DNA from: Bryobacterales bacterium
GTDB taxonomy: Bacteria > Acidobacteriota > Terriglobia > Bryobacterales > UBA6623
Length of the DNA: 64,000 nucleotides
Assembly (NCBI GenBank): GCA_022823865.1
Contig: JAJEHF010000011.1
Location: forward strand, 25,645-89,644
Reading direction: 5' to 3'
Part shown: positions 1 through 9,352 of the stretch, in pieces
Numbering within the stretch: position 1 is the first letter of the stretch
Layout: the number at the start of each line of letters is the position of its first letter
Translations under genes and position numbers: made by a program
Notes under the pieces: model-generated
What the model saw: the letters and a program-made list of their open reading frames with translations, nothing else
What the model was told of the DNA's origin: nothing
The model's database searches: none

Positions 1-294
1 GAGCACGAGGCTCGATGCCCGCATGGTCTTGACCAATTCGTACGGGGCAACCGGATCGAGGTTGCCGTTGGCCCGGATGGAATACGAATCGGGCCGGGCT
101 TCCACCTCGGCGCCGACGCTGGCGAGCAGGTTGGCCATTGTGCGAATGTCGACGACATCCGGCATGCGTCCCAGGGTCACCGGGCCGTCGGTCAGCAGGC
201 TGGCGGCCAAGGCGGGAAGTGCGGCGTTCTTGGCCCCGCTGATCTCGATGCGGCCGCTTAGCGGACGGCCGCCCGCGATACGCATCGCTTGCAT
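1..294 (-). CDS. murA: UDP-N-acetylglucosamine 1-carboxyvinyltransferase, N-terminal part (cut by window edge)
   Basis: MurA transfers enolpyruvate from PEP to UDP-GlcNAc in the cytoplasm, the first committed step of peptidoglycan synthesis. Only the first 98 residues lie in the window; the rest runs off the left edge. The family hallmark GAKNAALPALAASLL follows about 18 residues after the start, then a P-D-V-x-D-I segment and YELVKTMRAS, which matches the conserved MurA N-terminus including the Lys-Asn (KN) pair of the active site. The start at 294 is preceded by a GGGTGGGAG-type ribosome-binding sequence; the other upstream ATGs are out of frame. The 189 bp up to the next gene (plus strand, from 484) are non-coding and should hold divergent promoters. 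A CATAAT hexamer on the minus strand near 336-341 is a weak -10 candidate. Confidence 0.95.
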   Translation of the reverse strand, partial: MQAMRIAGGRPLSGRIEISGAKNAALPALAASLLTDGPVTLGRMPDVVDIRTMANLLASVGAEVEARPDSYSIRANGNLDPVAPYELVKTMRASSLVL

Positions 295-483
295 GAACTC
301 CCACCCGTCCGCCTTGCGGGCGGCCAAGACCCCATTATGCGCGACCGCATCCACGGGGCCTCTCCGCGCTTGCTCGCGCTGGTTTGAGAGACCGGTTCGT
401 AACCCGCTGGCGAGCCTGCTCGCCTAAACTGTTGGTGCGCCGCCAGTCTGGCCGGCCTGCATCCAGTGCAATCCCATCCGACC

Positions 484-1884
484 ATGAAGTCTCGCTCTGT
501 CCTTGCCGCTCTGGTCTTCACGACCGTGTTGATTCCCGCTCTGACTGCCGACTGGCCGCAGTGGCGCGGGCCGCACTTCAACGGCAGCAACCCGGCGGCC
601 AAGGGGCTCGCCGTTGAATGGACTAGCGATACGAACGTGGTATGGAAGGCCAAGCTGCCGAGTTGGAGCGCGGCCACGCCCGCGATTTGGGCTGACACCG
701 TGTTTGTGACCTCCGCAGAAGAAGGCTTCGCTTCCCCGGCACAGCAGATGCGGCGCGGCCGCGGCCGCGGGCCAAGGCCAGGCCCTGGGGGTGGGCCCGG
801 CCGGCCCGGAGCTCCCGGCCCGCGGGCCGGTGGGCCGCCCGCTGCAGCTTCTGACCGCTCTGACAAGATCTTGCTGATTGCCCTCAACCGCGCGGACGGC
901 TCGGTGCAGTGGAATCGCACGATCGGCGACGGCAACCGCGTCTATCGCAAGCAGAATCTCTCCTCGCCATCGCCGATCACCGACGGGAACCACGTCTGGA
1001 TCATGACCGGCGGCGGCCAGTTCTCGTGCTACGACATGAACGGCGAGAAGGTTTGGTCGCGCAACGTACAGCAGGATTATGGCCGCTTCGGGCTCAACCA
1101 CGGATACGCTTCCACTCCCCGATTGCACAAGGGCCGCCTGTACGTGCAGGTGCTCCACGGCATGAAGACAGACGACCCCTCGTACGTGTTCGCTGTTGAC
1201 GCTAGGACGGGCGAGACTCTGTGGAAGGTCGAGCGGCCGACCGACGCAATGGCGGAATCTCCTGACGACTATTCGACTCCGCTGATCGTCACTGCCCGCG
1301 GCAAGGAGCAGCTCGTTGTGTCAGGCGGGGACTACGTGACCGGGCACGACCTCGGCAACGGCAAGGAATTGTGGCGCATGGGCGGGTTCAATCCCGGCAA
1401 CGAGCGCTTCTACCGCACCATCGCGTCGTCGATCCACATCGGGGACACCATTTTCACTCCGAGCACGCGCGGAAACCCGTTCATCGCCTTCAAGCTCGGC
1501 GGCGAGGGGTGGATGGACGAATCGGCCAAGGTCTGGGAAAATGCGCTTGGCGCTGACGTGCCCACGCCGACTACGGATGGCGAGCGCCTTTTCGTGGTCA
1601 ACGATCGCGGCATCCTGAACGTGTTGGATGCCAAGACGGGCGAGCTGGTGGTCGAGCGGCTGCGTTTGGAACCCGGCACGTATTCGTCCTCGCCCCTGCT
1701 GGCGGATGGCAAGCTCTACGCGACGAACGAGGAAGGGACCACGACAGTCGTTGACGTGGATGACGGATACAAGACCCTCGCCGCGAACCGGCTCGACAGC
1801 CACACCTTGGCCAGCCCGATCGCCGTTGGCGGGCAGATCTTCATCCGCACCGCCGACTTCCTCTATTGCATTGCGCCGGACTAG
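484..1884 (+). CDS. Exported PQQ/quinoprotein-type beta-propeller protein
   Basis: This 466-residue protein has a Sec signal peptide (MKSRS, then a hydrophobic stretch ending about residue 22) followed by DWPQWRGP, the usual opening of the PQQ-like/BamB-like beta-propeller repeat proteins common in Acidobacteria and Planctomycetes. Propeller repeats with W-x-x-D or A-x-x-G-x-x-x-W patterns recur to the C-terminus (for example DARTGETLWK and DAKTGELV). A low-complexity Arg/Gly/Pro segment (about residues 90-122) interrupts the first blades and is probably a disordered surface loop. There is no PQQ-dehydrogenase metal or cofactor signature I can identify, so enzymatic activity is not claimed; an extracytoplasmic binding or scaffold role is as likely. 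It starts at 484, where the signal peptide begins, and is followed 9 nt later by a small zinc-ribbon gene. Confidence 0.85.
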   Translation: MKSRSVLAALVFTTVLIPALTADWPQWRGPHFNGSNPAAKGLAVEWTSDTNVVWKAKLPSWSAATPAIWADTVFVTSAEEGFASPAQQMRRGRGRGPRPGPGGGPGRPGAPGPRAGGPPAAASDRSDKILLIALNRADGSVQWNRTIGDGNRVYRKQNLSSPSPITDGNHVWIMTGGGQFSCYDMNGEKVWSRNVQQDYGRFGLNHGYASTPRLHKGRLYVQVLHGMKTDDPSYVFAVDARTGETLWKVERPTDAMAESPDDYSTPLIVTARGKEQLVVSGGDYVTGHDLGNGKELWRMGGFNPGNERFYRTIASSIHIGDTIFTPSTRGNPFIAFKLGGEGWMDESAKVWENALGADVPTPTTDGERLFVVNDRGILNVLDAKTGELVVERLRLEPGTYSSSPLLADGKLYATNEEGTTTVVDVDDGYKTLAANRLDSHTLASPIAVGGQIFIRTADFLYCIAPD

Positions 1885-1893
1885 GGAGGCCCC

Positions 1894-2130
1894 GTGAACG
1901 TAGAACACCGCATCGGCGATATCGTCGATGACTATTGCACGCGGTGCAAGGGTGTGATGAACCACTCGGTTGTCTCGGTCGTGGACGGCGAGCCCGCCCG
2001 CACCGAATGCCGAACCTGCTACTCGTCGCACAAGTACCGCCACGCGCGCGGGGGCAAGGAACAACCCGGCAGCAAGCGGGACCTGTTCGACGAAATACTG
2101 GACAAGATGGGCCCGCTGGGGCACCGCTAG
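1894..2130 (+). CDS. Small zinc-ribbon protein of unknown function
   Basis: A 78-residue protein starting with GTG, preceded by a good GGGAGG ribosome-binding site that overlaps the stop region of the upstream propeller gene, so the two are likely co-transcribed. It has two CxxC pairs (CTRC near residue 15 and CRTC near residue 38), spaced as in a treble-clef or zinc-ribbon fold, followed by a basic stretch and an acidic helix (LFDEILDKMG). The size and Cys layout suggest a metal-binding nucleic-acid or protein-interaction module. I do not recognise a named family, and no function can be assigned from context. Confidence 0.75.
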   Translation: MNVEHRIGDIVDDYCTRCKGVMNHSVVSVVDGEPARTECRTCYSSHKYRHARGGKEQPGSKRDLFDEILDKMGPLGHR

Positions 2131-2170
2131 GACGGTGCCTGGCCGCCACGTCCGCGGCGGAGCGCGCGCA

Positions 2171-2539
2171 GTGTCTCGGGAGCCGCTTGCTGCCGGCGCC
2201 CTGCTGACCGGGCAGGCCGCGGGGTCGGCCTGGATTCGTTATCAGGAAATCTGGTCAGTCGTCGCACGGATCCCGAGGGGGCAGGTCGCGACGTACGGTG
2301 ACTTAGCGCGCCTGGCAGGCATTCCCGGCCGGGCGCGGCAGGCTGGTCGCGCCATGCGCTCGTGCCCGCCCGAGCTGGCGCTGCCGTGGCACCGCGTAGT
2401 TGCGGCTGGCGGCCGCATCGCCCTGCCCGGCGAGCGTGGCCGCCAGCAACGCCGCAGGCTCGAACGAGAGAACGTTCCGTTCGCGGGGGCTAGGGTGCGC
2501 TTGGAGCGGTGTCGCTGGGAACCGGAGGCTGCGCAATAG
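2171..2539 (+). CDS. Alkyltransferase-like (ATL) protein, MGMT DNA-binding-domain family
   Basis: About 122 residues, matching the C-terminal DNA-binding domain of O6-alkylguanine-DNA alkyltransferases: IPRGQVATYGDLARLAG (winged-helix segment), then RAMRSCP and the active-site region. The active-site motif, normally PCHRVV, reads PWHRVV (CCG TGG CAC), so the acceptor Cys is replaced by Trp. That is the hallmark of ATL proteins, which bind O6-alkylguanine, flip it and hand it to nucleotide excision repair instead of removing the alkyl group. The start is uncertain: GTG 2171 has a GCGGAG sequence at the right distance; GTG 2135 is an alternative. The 3' end overlaps the convergent amidase gene by 50 bp. 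Confidence 0.85.
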   Translation: MSREPLAAGALLTGQAAGSAWIRYQEIWSVVARIPRGQVATYGDLARLAGIPGRARQAGRAMRSCPPELALPWHRVVAAGGRIALPGERGRQQRRRLERENVPFAGARVRLERCRWEPEAAQ

Positions 2540-3938
2540 GTGGGATCCGGCGGTGCCACTCCGTTGCCGTTTCGTATGCGTGTCCGATTTCCAGCACTCG
2601 CCGCTCGTCAAAGGCGGTGCCAACGACCTGCACGCCGATGGGCAGGCCGTCGCTGTGGAATCCGCACGGGACGGACAGCACGGGCAGGCCGGTGAGGTTG
2701 AGGGCGCGAATATTGCGGGTCGTGGCAAGCCGGACGTTTTCGAGCCTGCCGTTGACCTCGACCTCCAGTTCTCCGATACGGGCCGTCGGTATCGGCACCG
2801 CGGGCATTACCAGGGCGTCCACTTTCTCGAGCACTCGAGCAAACTCCCGGCAGAAGCGCTTGCGCTGCCGTTGCGCGTTCAAGTAGTCCGAAGCGCTCAC
2901 AAGCCGGCCCTGGTCCAGTAGGGCGCGCACGTCGTCGCCGAATTCCTCGCGGCGCTCTTCGAGGCGGCGATGATGCACGGAGGTCGCTTCCGCGAGCAGG
3001 ATGAGGCGGTGCAGCGAGTTGGCTAGATCGATGTCGGGAACCGCGACTTCTCGAAGTTGCGCTCCCAACCCTGTCAGGACTCGCAAGGCTGACTGAACGG
3101 CGCTGTCCACGGCTGGATCCAAGCGCTCGTAGTACAGGGTCCGTGGCACACCGATCACCACGCCTTTCAGGCTGGGCTCGGCGTCGAATCGGGGCAGCTC
3201 GACGGGCTTGTCCACCGTCGTGGGGTCGGCTCTGTCCGGGCCCGCGATCGCTTGGTACGCCAGCGCGGTGTCGCGCACGGTGAGGGCGAAGGGGCCCAGC
3301 GTGTCGAGCGTGTGCCCCAGCGGGAACGCGCCGCGGCGGCTGACTCGTCCGAACGTCGGCTTCAGTCCTGCGATACCGCACAGCGCTGCGGGAATCCGAA
3401 TCGAGCCACCGGTGTCCGACCCTAGCGAGAAGCTGCACAGGCCCGCCGCCAGTGCAGCCGCCGACCCGCCGCTGGAGCCCCCCGGGATTCGCTCGGTGTC
3501 CCAAGGGTTGCGGACAGGCCCGAAATGGGGGTTGCTGCTCGTGATCCCGTAGGCCCATTCGTGCAGGCCGGTCTTGCCCAGCAGGATCGCGCCGGCAGCG
3601 GACAGCTTCTCGACGATCGCGGCGTCGTCCGCGGGCACGTTGTCGGCAAGGATCCTAGAGCCGACCGTGGTGCGGATCCCCTTCGTGTCGAGCAGGTCCT
3701 TGGCTGCGTAGGGCACGCCGTGCAGGGGGCCGATGCTTCGGCCAGCACGGATCTCGGACTCGGCGTGCCGGGCCTGCTCCAAGGCGCGGTCCGCAGTTAC
3801 GGACAGGTACGAGTTCAGGGCCGGGTCCAGCTTTCCGATTCGGTGCAGCGCGTGGCCGACGACTTCGACTGGCGACACTTGGCCGCTGCCGTAGGCTTCT
3901 TCCAGTTGAGCGATGCCAAGTCTCGCGGGCAGCTCCAT
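2490..3938 (-). CDS. Amidase-signature-family amidohydrolase
   Basis: A 482-residue cytoplasmic amidase-signature enzyme that hydrolyses a C-N amide bond. The Lys-cisSer-Ser triad is complete: Lys80 in PYAAKDL, Ser155 in GGSSGGS and nucleophile Ser179 in SDTGGSIR, matching the spacing of GatA and related amidases. There are no gatB or gatC genes beside it and the C-terminus is Pro-rich and short, so it is more likely a catabolic amidase than the Glu-tRNA amidotransferase subunit. The start was placed at ATG 3938 because homology begins there (MELPARLG); a TATTCT hexamer about 16 nt upstream on the minus strand could be its -10 box. It diverges from the TonB-dependent receptor. The substrate is unknown; an amide or N-acyl sugar derivative would fit the neighbourhood but is inference. 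Confidence 0.9.
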   Translation of the reverse strand: MELPARLGIAQLEEAYGSGQVSPVEVVGHALHRIGKLDPALNSYLSVTADRALEQARHAESEIRAGRSIGPLHGVPYAAKDLLDTKGIRTTVGSRILADNVPADDAAIVEKLSAAGAILLGKTGLHEWAYGITSSNPHFGPVRNPWDTERIPGGSSGGSAAALAAGLCSFSLGSDTGGSIRIPAALCGIAGLKPTFGRVSRRGAFPLGHTLDTLGPFALTVRDTALAYQAIAGPDRADPTTVDKPVELPRFDAEPSLKGVVIGVPRTLYYERLDPAVDSAVQSALRVLTGLGAQLREVAVPDIDLANSLHRLILLAEATSVHHRRLEERREEFGDDVRALLDQGRLVSASDYLNAQRQRKRFCREFARVLEKVDALVMPAVPIPTARIGELEVEVNGRLENVRLATTRNIRALNLTGLPVLSVPCGFHSDGLPIGVQVVGTAFDERRVLEIGHAYETATEWHRRIPPIAQPPVPSDTAPSAP

Positions 3939-4126
3939 GGGTTGTTCCAAGACCAGAATACGCTTGTTGGCCTTGGTGCTCGCGGTACCGGGATGCAGAC
4001 GAGCGAATACCCGATTTACATCTGTGTTGCGTTGTAACCGTATAGAGTGTACAGTTGCAGTTGATGGGGTTGGTAGTTTCGATCCGAGCTTGTCTGGGGT
4101 CGGGTTTGAGCATTGGGGGTCTTGTA

Positions 4127-7100
4127 ATGAAAAAAGCGTTAGTTCTCGTCGGTGTGCTGGCACTGCTAGCGCCGATGTGCTTCGGCCAAGCGAATCTGGC
4201 CACACTGACCGGTACGGTCACTGACAGCGGTGGCGGCGTCATTCCCGGCGCTGACGTCACCGTGATCAACACTGGCACCGCGATTTCCCGCGAGCAGTCC
4301 ACGAATGAGATCGGCAGCTTCACCATTCCCGCGCTGATACCCGGGGACTACCAGCTGATCGTCACATCCGAGGGCTTTCAGCAGCATGTCGAGCAGGGCA
4401 TCGTCTTGCGCACCGGCGACAATCGCCGGGTCGACGTCGAGCTGGAACTGGGCCAGATCACGGAGTCAGTGACGGTCGATGCCCAGCTAGTGACGCTGAA
4501 CACAGAGAACGGCATGATCAAGGGCGACGTCATCGTGCAGGAGGAGATCCAGGAGCTGCCGTTGAACGGCCGCGACTTCACGGATTTGGCGTTCTTCGTG
4601 CCCGGCGTCGTGCCGAGGGGCAGTTCGCAGGGCTCGTTCGCATCGATCAACGGTGCGCGGCCGACCAACACCAACTTCTACGTCGACGGCTTTGACAACC
4701 GCAACGTCCAGGGGGGCGCGGCTCAGGTGCGACCCAACATCGACGCGCTTCAGGAATTCAAGATGGAGACGTCCGGCTATTCGGCAGAGTACGGCCGCAT
4801 GGCCGGCGGCATCCTGAACATGTCCCTGCGTTCGGGAACGAACCAGTTCCACGGCAACATCAGCTACTTCATGCGCAACGATGTGCTGGACGCGCGCGCA
4901 TTCTTCGAACAGGACAAGACCAACCTGCTCCAGAACCAGTTCTCCGCGACGGCAACCGGCCCCATCAAGAAGAACAGGACCTTCTTCATGCTCAGCTATG
5001 AGCTCCAGCGCCGCGACCAGGAGCAGGTGCGCTTGTCGCGCGTGCCGACCCCGATGGAAATTGGGGGCGACTTCAGCCAGACCATCGGCCTGTCGCACCT
5101 CGACAACCAGCTCGATGTGACAGACGACGCTGTCCTAGACCGGCTCCGGAGCCAGTTCGTCATCCGCGACCGGACGTCGCGCGGAGGCTGCAACGCCAAC
5201 CTCGTCCGCCGCGGGCGGAACAACTCCTGCTTCCCGAATGACGTGATCCCGATGAGCCGCGCCGACCCGGTGGCCCAGCGGCTGTTCAGCGAGTACCCGG
5301 CGCCGAACATGGGCAAGCGCCGGGACCTGCTGAACTATCTCGTGGTCGACAACGACAACGACAACTTCGACAGCACCATCTTCAAGGTGGACCACAAGAT
5401 CGGCGAGAACAACTTGGCGGCACGCGTGCAGTACCGCGCCAACAACAACGAGAACCCGTTTGCAGGCAATAGCGTCCTGCCCCAATTTGGCAACACGATC
5501 GACGACAACCGCTACTTGGCGGGCGCCGATTACACGCACATGTTCTCGCCGACGTCGCTGATGGAGGTCCGGTTCGGATTCAGCGGCAATGACGTGTTCC
5601 AGCGCGGGGCGTTCTCCGGCGGCAACATCATCGAAGAGCTTGGGATGCAGAACTTCATCTCGGAAGAGGACCGTCAGGCGTATCCCGGCATCGACGACTA
5701 CCCGCTCATCCGGGTCGACAACCACGCCACGCTCGGCTCGGCAACCAACCTGCCGGTAATCACAGATGTGCGCGACACGCAATGGAGCGTCAAGATGACG
5801 AACATCAAGGGCGCTCACACGTTCAAGTACGGGTTCAACTACAACTACGTGGTGTACGAGCGGCCCGGCGTCAACAATGCCCGGGGCAACTACCGCTTCC
5901 GCGGCTTCCGCACGGGCGGCTGCAATTCGCAGCGCTGCAGGGACTGGGGCAGCCCGGTCGCGGACATGTTCCTTGGCTGGCTGCACAACATCAACGTCCG
6001 CGAAGGCATCAACGCGCCGGACTGGAGGCAGGTCGCGATGGGCGCGTTCTTCAACGATGACTGGAAGGTCACCCCGCGTCTGACCATGAACCTCGGAGTG
6101 CGCTGGGAGGTCAACCAGATGCCGTGGGACGTGAACGACAAGATGGGCAGCTACGTGCCCGAGCACAACAAGATTGTCCTCTCGAGCGACCGGAACCTTC
6201 CCGACAACTTCAACCAGCTGCTGGGAGACTACGACCTCGCGGGTCGCTTCCTGACGGCCGACGAGGTGGGTTACCCGCGCTCGGTGATCCAGACGGATTG
6301 GAACAACTTCACGCCCCGCCTCGGAATCGCCTACCGGATGACCAACAAGCTGGTCGTCCGCGCGGGCTACGGGCTGTTCGTGGCGGGAACGATCCTGAAC
6401 CCGTTCCGGAACAATCTGGGCAACATCTTCCCCTACACGATCCAGACCAACTACGCGGCGCGGAACGCGACCCCCAACAGGCCGCCAGAAGTCCTTCTCA
6501 GCGATCCTCTGGGCACGCTGGGCCGGGACGCCATCATTGGCGGAGGCTGGCTCGGTGACCGGCCCACGGCGAGCGGCATCACGCAGAGGCCCAGCCAGGC
6601 GTACCTGCAGTCGTGGAATTTCACGATCGAGCGGCAGCTGCCTGGCGGCACGAGCGTAGAAATCGACTACCGCGGCTCGAAGGGAACTCACCTCATCCGC
6701 CGCTACGACCACAACCAGGCGATCCGCACTCGCGAGTGGTTCCTGGCCAACCGCACGCCGACCGGTGGGTTCACCGAGAACTTCCAGTCCCTGCGGCCGA
6801 ATCCCGACTGGAACGCGATCAACTTCTACAACACCGGTTCGAACTCCAACTACAACGCTGCCAACATTTCGTGGCGCAAGCGCAGTCGGCGCGGCCTGTT
6901 CTGGCGCGTGAACTACTCGTTCTCCAAATCGATCGACGACGCCTCGCGGACCAACGGATCCGGAGCGACAGACTTTGCCAACGCGTTGGATCGCAGGAAC
7001 CTGCGGCTCGAGCGCGGGCGCTCGACCTGGGACCGTCGGCACGTGTTCACGATGGTGGGCAACTTCAACCTGCCGTTCGGGCGCGGCCGGCGCTGGGGAG

Positions 7101-7666
7101 CGCAGTGGGGCAAGTTCGCCCAGGGGGCCTTTGGCGGCTGGCAGCTCTCGGGCACGCAGACCTCTTACTCGGGTTCGCCGTTCACGGTCATGGCTGCGAA
7201 TGCGGACGTGAACCTGGGCGAGTCGCAGCGGCCCCACCGGGTCTCGCACGGCTCGCAGGCCGACGATCCCTCTCTGGGGTTGAAGCGCGGGGTGAACTAC
7301 CCGTTCTTCGACACCGGCGCCTTCGTCGACGTGCCGAGCTGCGTGGATGCCGACCCTGAGGCCGGCACGGAACTGTTCTGTCCGGAAGGGGCTTTCGCGC
7401 TGGGAACGGCGGGCCGCAACATTCTGGACGGACCGGGCCTGTTCACCGCGAACATAGCTGTCTCGAAGAACTTCCAGATCCGCGAGGGCATGCGCCTGCA
7501 GCTGCGCATCGAGTCGTTCAACTTCCTCAACCGGACGAACTTCATCATGACGAACGAGTTCCGGCGGTTTAACGGAGTCGGCGGCGGATTCTTCACGCGC
7601 ACGGGGAACATCGGTCGCGGCGGCGGCCCGAGAATCTTCCAGTACGCGCTGAAGCTGAGGTTTTAG
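4127..7666 (+). CDS. TonB-dependent receptor with carboxypeptidase-regulatory-like domain (Oar type)
   Basis: An outer-membrane receptor of 1179 residues. It has a signal peptide (MKKALVLVGVLALLAPMCFGQ), then a carboxypeptidase-regulatory-like/CNA-B-type beta domain (about residues 25-110, LTGTVTDSGGGVIPGADVTV), a plug domain (QELPLNGRDFTDLAFFVPGV through GGILNMSLRSGTNQFHG) and a large beta-barrel ending in an aromatic C-terminus (ALKLRF, terminal Phe). This architecture is strongly expanded in Acidobacteriota and usually serves uptake of oligosaccharides or other large nutrients with TonB energy. The start at 4127 is supported by a GGGGG sequence 8 nt upstream; the upstream in-frame ATG would put 24 residues ahead of a good signal peptide. 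No TonB or ExbD gene lies nearby. A strong hairpin follows the stop. Nearby sulfatases and symporters suggest a sulfated glycan or its fragments as substrate (inference). Confidence 0.93.
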   Translation: MKKALVLVGVLALLAPMCFGQANLATLTGTVTDSGGGVIPGADVTVINTGTAISREQSTNEIGSFTIPALIPGDYQLIVTSEGFQQHVEQGIVLRTGDNRRVDVELELGQITESVTVDAQLVTLNTENGMIKGDVIVQEEIQELPLNGRDFTDLAFFVPGVVPRGSSQGSFASINGARPTNTNFYVDGFDNRNVQGGAAQVRPNIDALQEFKMETSGYSAEYGRMAGGILNMSLRSGTNQFHGNISYFMRNDVLDARAFFEQDKTNLLQNQFSATATGPIKKNRTFFMLSYELQRRDQEQVRLSRVPTPMEIGGDFSQTIGLSHLDNQLDVTDDAVLDRLRSQFVIRDRTSRGGCNANLVRRGRNNSCFPNDVIPMSRADPVAQRLFSEYPAPNMGKRRDLLNYLVVDNDNDNFDSTIFKVDHKIGENNLAARVQYRANNNENPFAGNSVLPQFGNTIDDNRYLAGADYTHMFSPTSLMEVRFGFSGNDVFQRGAFSGGNIIEELGMQNFISEEDRQAYPGIDDYPLIRVDNHATLGSATNLPVITDVRDTQWSVKMTNIKGAHTFKYGFNYNYVVYERPGVNNARGNYRFRGFRTGGCNSQRCRDWGSPVADMFLGWLHNINVREGINAPDWRQVAMGAFFNDDWKVTPRLTMNLGVRWEVNQMPWDVNDKMGSYVPEHNKIVLSSDRNLPDNFNQLLGDYDLAGRFLTADEVGYPRSVIQTDWNNFTPRLGIAYRMTNKLVVRAGYGLFVAGTILNPFRNNLGNIFPYTIQTNYAARNATPNRPPEVLLSDPLGTLGRDAIIGGGWLGDRPTASGITQRPSQAYLQSWNFTIERQLPGGTSVEIDYRGSKGTHLIRRYDHNQAIRTREWFLANRTPTGGFTENFQSLRPNPDWNAINFYNTGSNSNYNAANISWRKRSRRGLFWRVNYSFSKSIDDASRTNGSGATDFANALDRRNLRLERGRSTWDRRHVFTMVGNFNLPFGRGRRWGAQWGKFAQGAFGGWQLSGTQTSYSGSPFTVMAANADVNLGESQRPHRVSHGSQADDPSLGLKRGVNYPFFDTGAFVDVPSCVDADPEAGTELFCPEGAFALGTAGRNILDGPGLFTANIAVSKNFQIREGMRLQLRIESFNFLNRTNFIMTNEFRRFNGVGGGFFTRTGNIGRGGGPRIFQYALKLRF

Positions 7667-7675
7667 CGGCTTTAC

Positions 7676-7710
7676 CGCGGGCGTCCCGTCATAGCGTCGG
7701 GACGCCCGCG
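7676..7710. terminator. 13-bp perfect GC hairpin between convergent genes
   Basis: A perfect inverted repeat, CGCGGGCGTCCCG (7676-7688) with its complement at 7698-7710 and a 9-nt loop, starting 10 nt after the TonB-receptor stop codon. No T-run follows on either strand, so it is not a classical intrinsic terminator, but its position between convergent genes suggests a bidirectional terminator or mRNA 3'-end stabiliser. Confidence 0.6.
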
Positions 7711-7824
7711 AAATCGCGGGATGGCCCACGCCTGCCCGCTGTTGCTTTCCCGAGGCTGGCCCGGATCGAGCGGGTCCCGCTCCGGCGGGCTATGAGGCTC
7801 GCGGCGCGGGCCAAGGCTCGGAAT

Positions 7825-9255
7825 CTAACGCTTCGGTCGCAGGATGCGCTGGGTGGCGAGGCCCGCCACGATCGTCATCGTTGCTCCGATTGGAACGTAC
7901 CAGAGCCACGCCACCACGTCTTGTATCGCGACGATGGAGGCTGTGCCCAGCCCGATTCCCGCGATCACCGCCGTCTGCCTCGTGCCTCGCGTCAACACGC
8001 CTAGGGCGAAAGCGCCGAGCAGCCCGCCGTACACCACGGCCGCTACACCCAGCGCAACCTCCACGGCGGAGGTGTGCCGCGAGAGCGGAATGAACATCAT
8101 GGCCCCGACAGCTAGGAGCGCGCCCCATCCAAGGGTGAAGATCTTTCCGGCCTTCAAGATGCGGCCTTCGTCACCGCTCGCGCCCACCAGCGGCGCCCAG
8201 TAGTCGTAGGCCGTCGACGATGCGAGTGCATTGACGGACGACGATAGCGACGACATCGCCGCGGCGAACACGCAAGCGATCAGCAGGCCGCTCACGCCTG
8301 CAGGCAGCTCATCGACGATGAAGCGCGCGAAGATTTCGTCCGTGCGCTCGAACGCCTGCCCTCCGTAGAAGCTCCAAAGCCCGATGCCGACGAGCAGGAA
8401 CAGCAGGAACTGGCCTACAACCGCGAAACCGCTGCCTATCAGCGCCTTCTGGGAGGATCGCAGGTCCCGACACGTCAGCAGCCTCTGGACAATGATCTGG
8501 TCGGTGCCGTGCGAAGCCATCGTGAACACTGCGCCCCCTGCCAAGCCCGCCAAGAACGTATATGGCGCGGAGAGGCTCCACGAGAAGTCCAAGACTTGGA
8601 GCTTTCCGGCCAGCATCGCCGAATCGAGCACCTCGCTCCAGCCGCCCGGCACCTGAGACTGGATCACAGCGACGGCGATCGCCGCACCGAGCAAATAGAG
8701 CCCCATCTGGACTGAATCGACCCAGACCACCGCCCGAATGCCGCCGCAATAGGTGTAAATCACGGTCAAGACAGCGATCACCAAGATGGAAGCCGGGTAC
8801 GGCCAGCCGGTAATGAGCGCCAAAGGTATGGCTGTCGCAAACAGCCGCACGGAGTCAGCCAGCAGCCTGGTCACCATGAAGATCGCGGAAGCCAGGCGTC
8901 GAGTCGCGATGCCGAAGCGAGCCTCCAGCAGCGCGTATGCTGTGGAAATCTCACCCCGATAATAGGCAGGGAGCAAGACAAGGGCAACGACAATGCGCCC
9001 GGCAACGTAGCCTACGGTCAGCTGGAGGAACACGAGGCTGCCGGTGTAGGCAACGCCCGGGATGCTCAAGAAGGTGAGCGTGCTGGTCTCAGTCGCGACC
9101 ACTGACAGCAAGACAGCGCCCCAAGGCAGGGAACGCCCGCCCAGGAAGTAGTCCGCTCCGGCTTTCTGGCCCCTTCCGAGCCACGCGCCCCACGCGGTGA
9201 TTCCGGCCAAGTACGCCACGAGCACGATGGCGTCGAGACTGCTCAATCCGCTCAC
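7825..9255 (-). CDS. Sodium:solute symporter (SSS family)
   Basis: A 476-residue polytopic inner-membrane transporter with about 13 hydrophobic segments. Family landmarks: DYFLGGRSLPW after TM1, ATETSTLTFLSIPGVAY in TM2, the GGIRAVVWVDSVQ loop, GTDQIIVQRLLTCRD, and AAMSSLSSSVNALAS containing the Ser/Thr positions that bind the second sodium ion. SSS proteins co-import sugars, amino acids, sialic acids or carboxylates with sodium. The start at GTG 9255 is chosen because it has an AGAGGGA ribosome-binding site and directly precedes TM1; longer versions would add a polar N-terminus. It diverges from a sulfatase lipoprotein gene, suggesting co-regulated import of the desulfated product. Substrate unknown. 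Confidence 0.9.
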   Translation of the reverse strand: MSGLSSLDAIVLVAYLAGITAWGAWLGRGQKAGADYFLGGRSLPWGAVLLSVVATETSTLTFLSIPGVAYTGSLVFLQLTVGYVAGRIVVALVLLPAYYRGEISTAYALLEARFGIATRRLASAIFMVTRLLADSVRLFATAIPLALITGWPYPASILVIAVLTVIYTYCGGIRAVVWVDSVQMGLYLLGAAIAVAVIQSQVPGGWSEVLDSAMLAGKLQVLDFSWSLSAPYTFLAGLAGGAVFTMASHGTDQIIVQRLLTCRDLRSSQKALIGSGFAVVGQFLLFLLVGIGLWSFYGGQAFERTDEIFARFIVDELPAGVSGLLIACVFAAAMSSLSSSVNALASSTAYDYWAPLVGASGDEGRILKAGKIFTLGWGALLAVGAMMFIPLSRHTSAVEVALGVAAVVYGGLLGAFALGVLTRGTRQTAVIAGIGLGTASIVAIQDVVAWLWYVPIGATMTIVAGLATQRILRPKR

Positions 9256-9352
9256 CTGGATCCCTCTGCGATCTGGCCGCGCCACGCCGGCCCGCTTGGG
9301 CTTTCCGCCAGCCGAGCGCGGCGCCGTAGAACCTTCTATCCTAGTTGCCACC

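Noticed and set aside
2490..3938. Glu-tRNA(Gln) amidotransferase subunit A (gatA)
   Set aside because: Triad spacing is the same, but no gatB or gatC gene adjoins it and the C-terminus and context fit a catabolic amidase better.
7676..7710. Classical rho-independent terminator
   Set aside because: The stem is perfect but there is no T-tract on either strand, so it was labelled only as a hairpin with likely terminator role.
5135..7729. 864-codon open frame on the minus strand, opposite the TonB-dependent receptor
   Set aside because: High-GC shadow. The plus strand has a full-length, motif-complete TonB-dependent receptor, while the minus translation is rich in Arg, Ala and Val with no domain motif, signal or ribosome-binding site.
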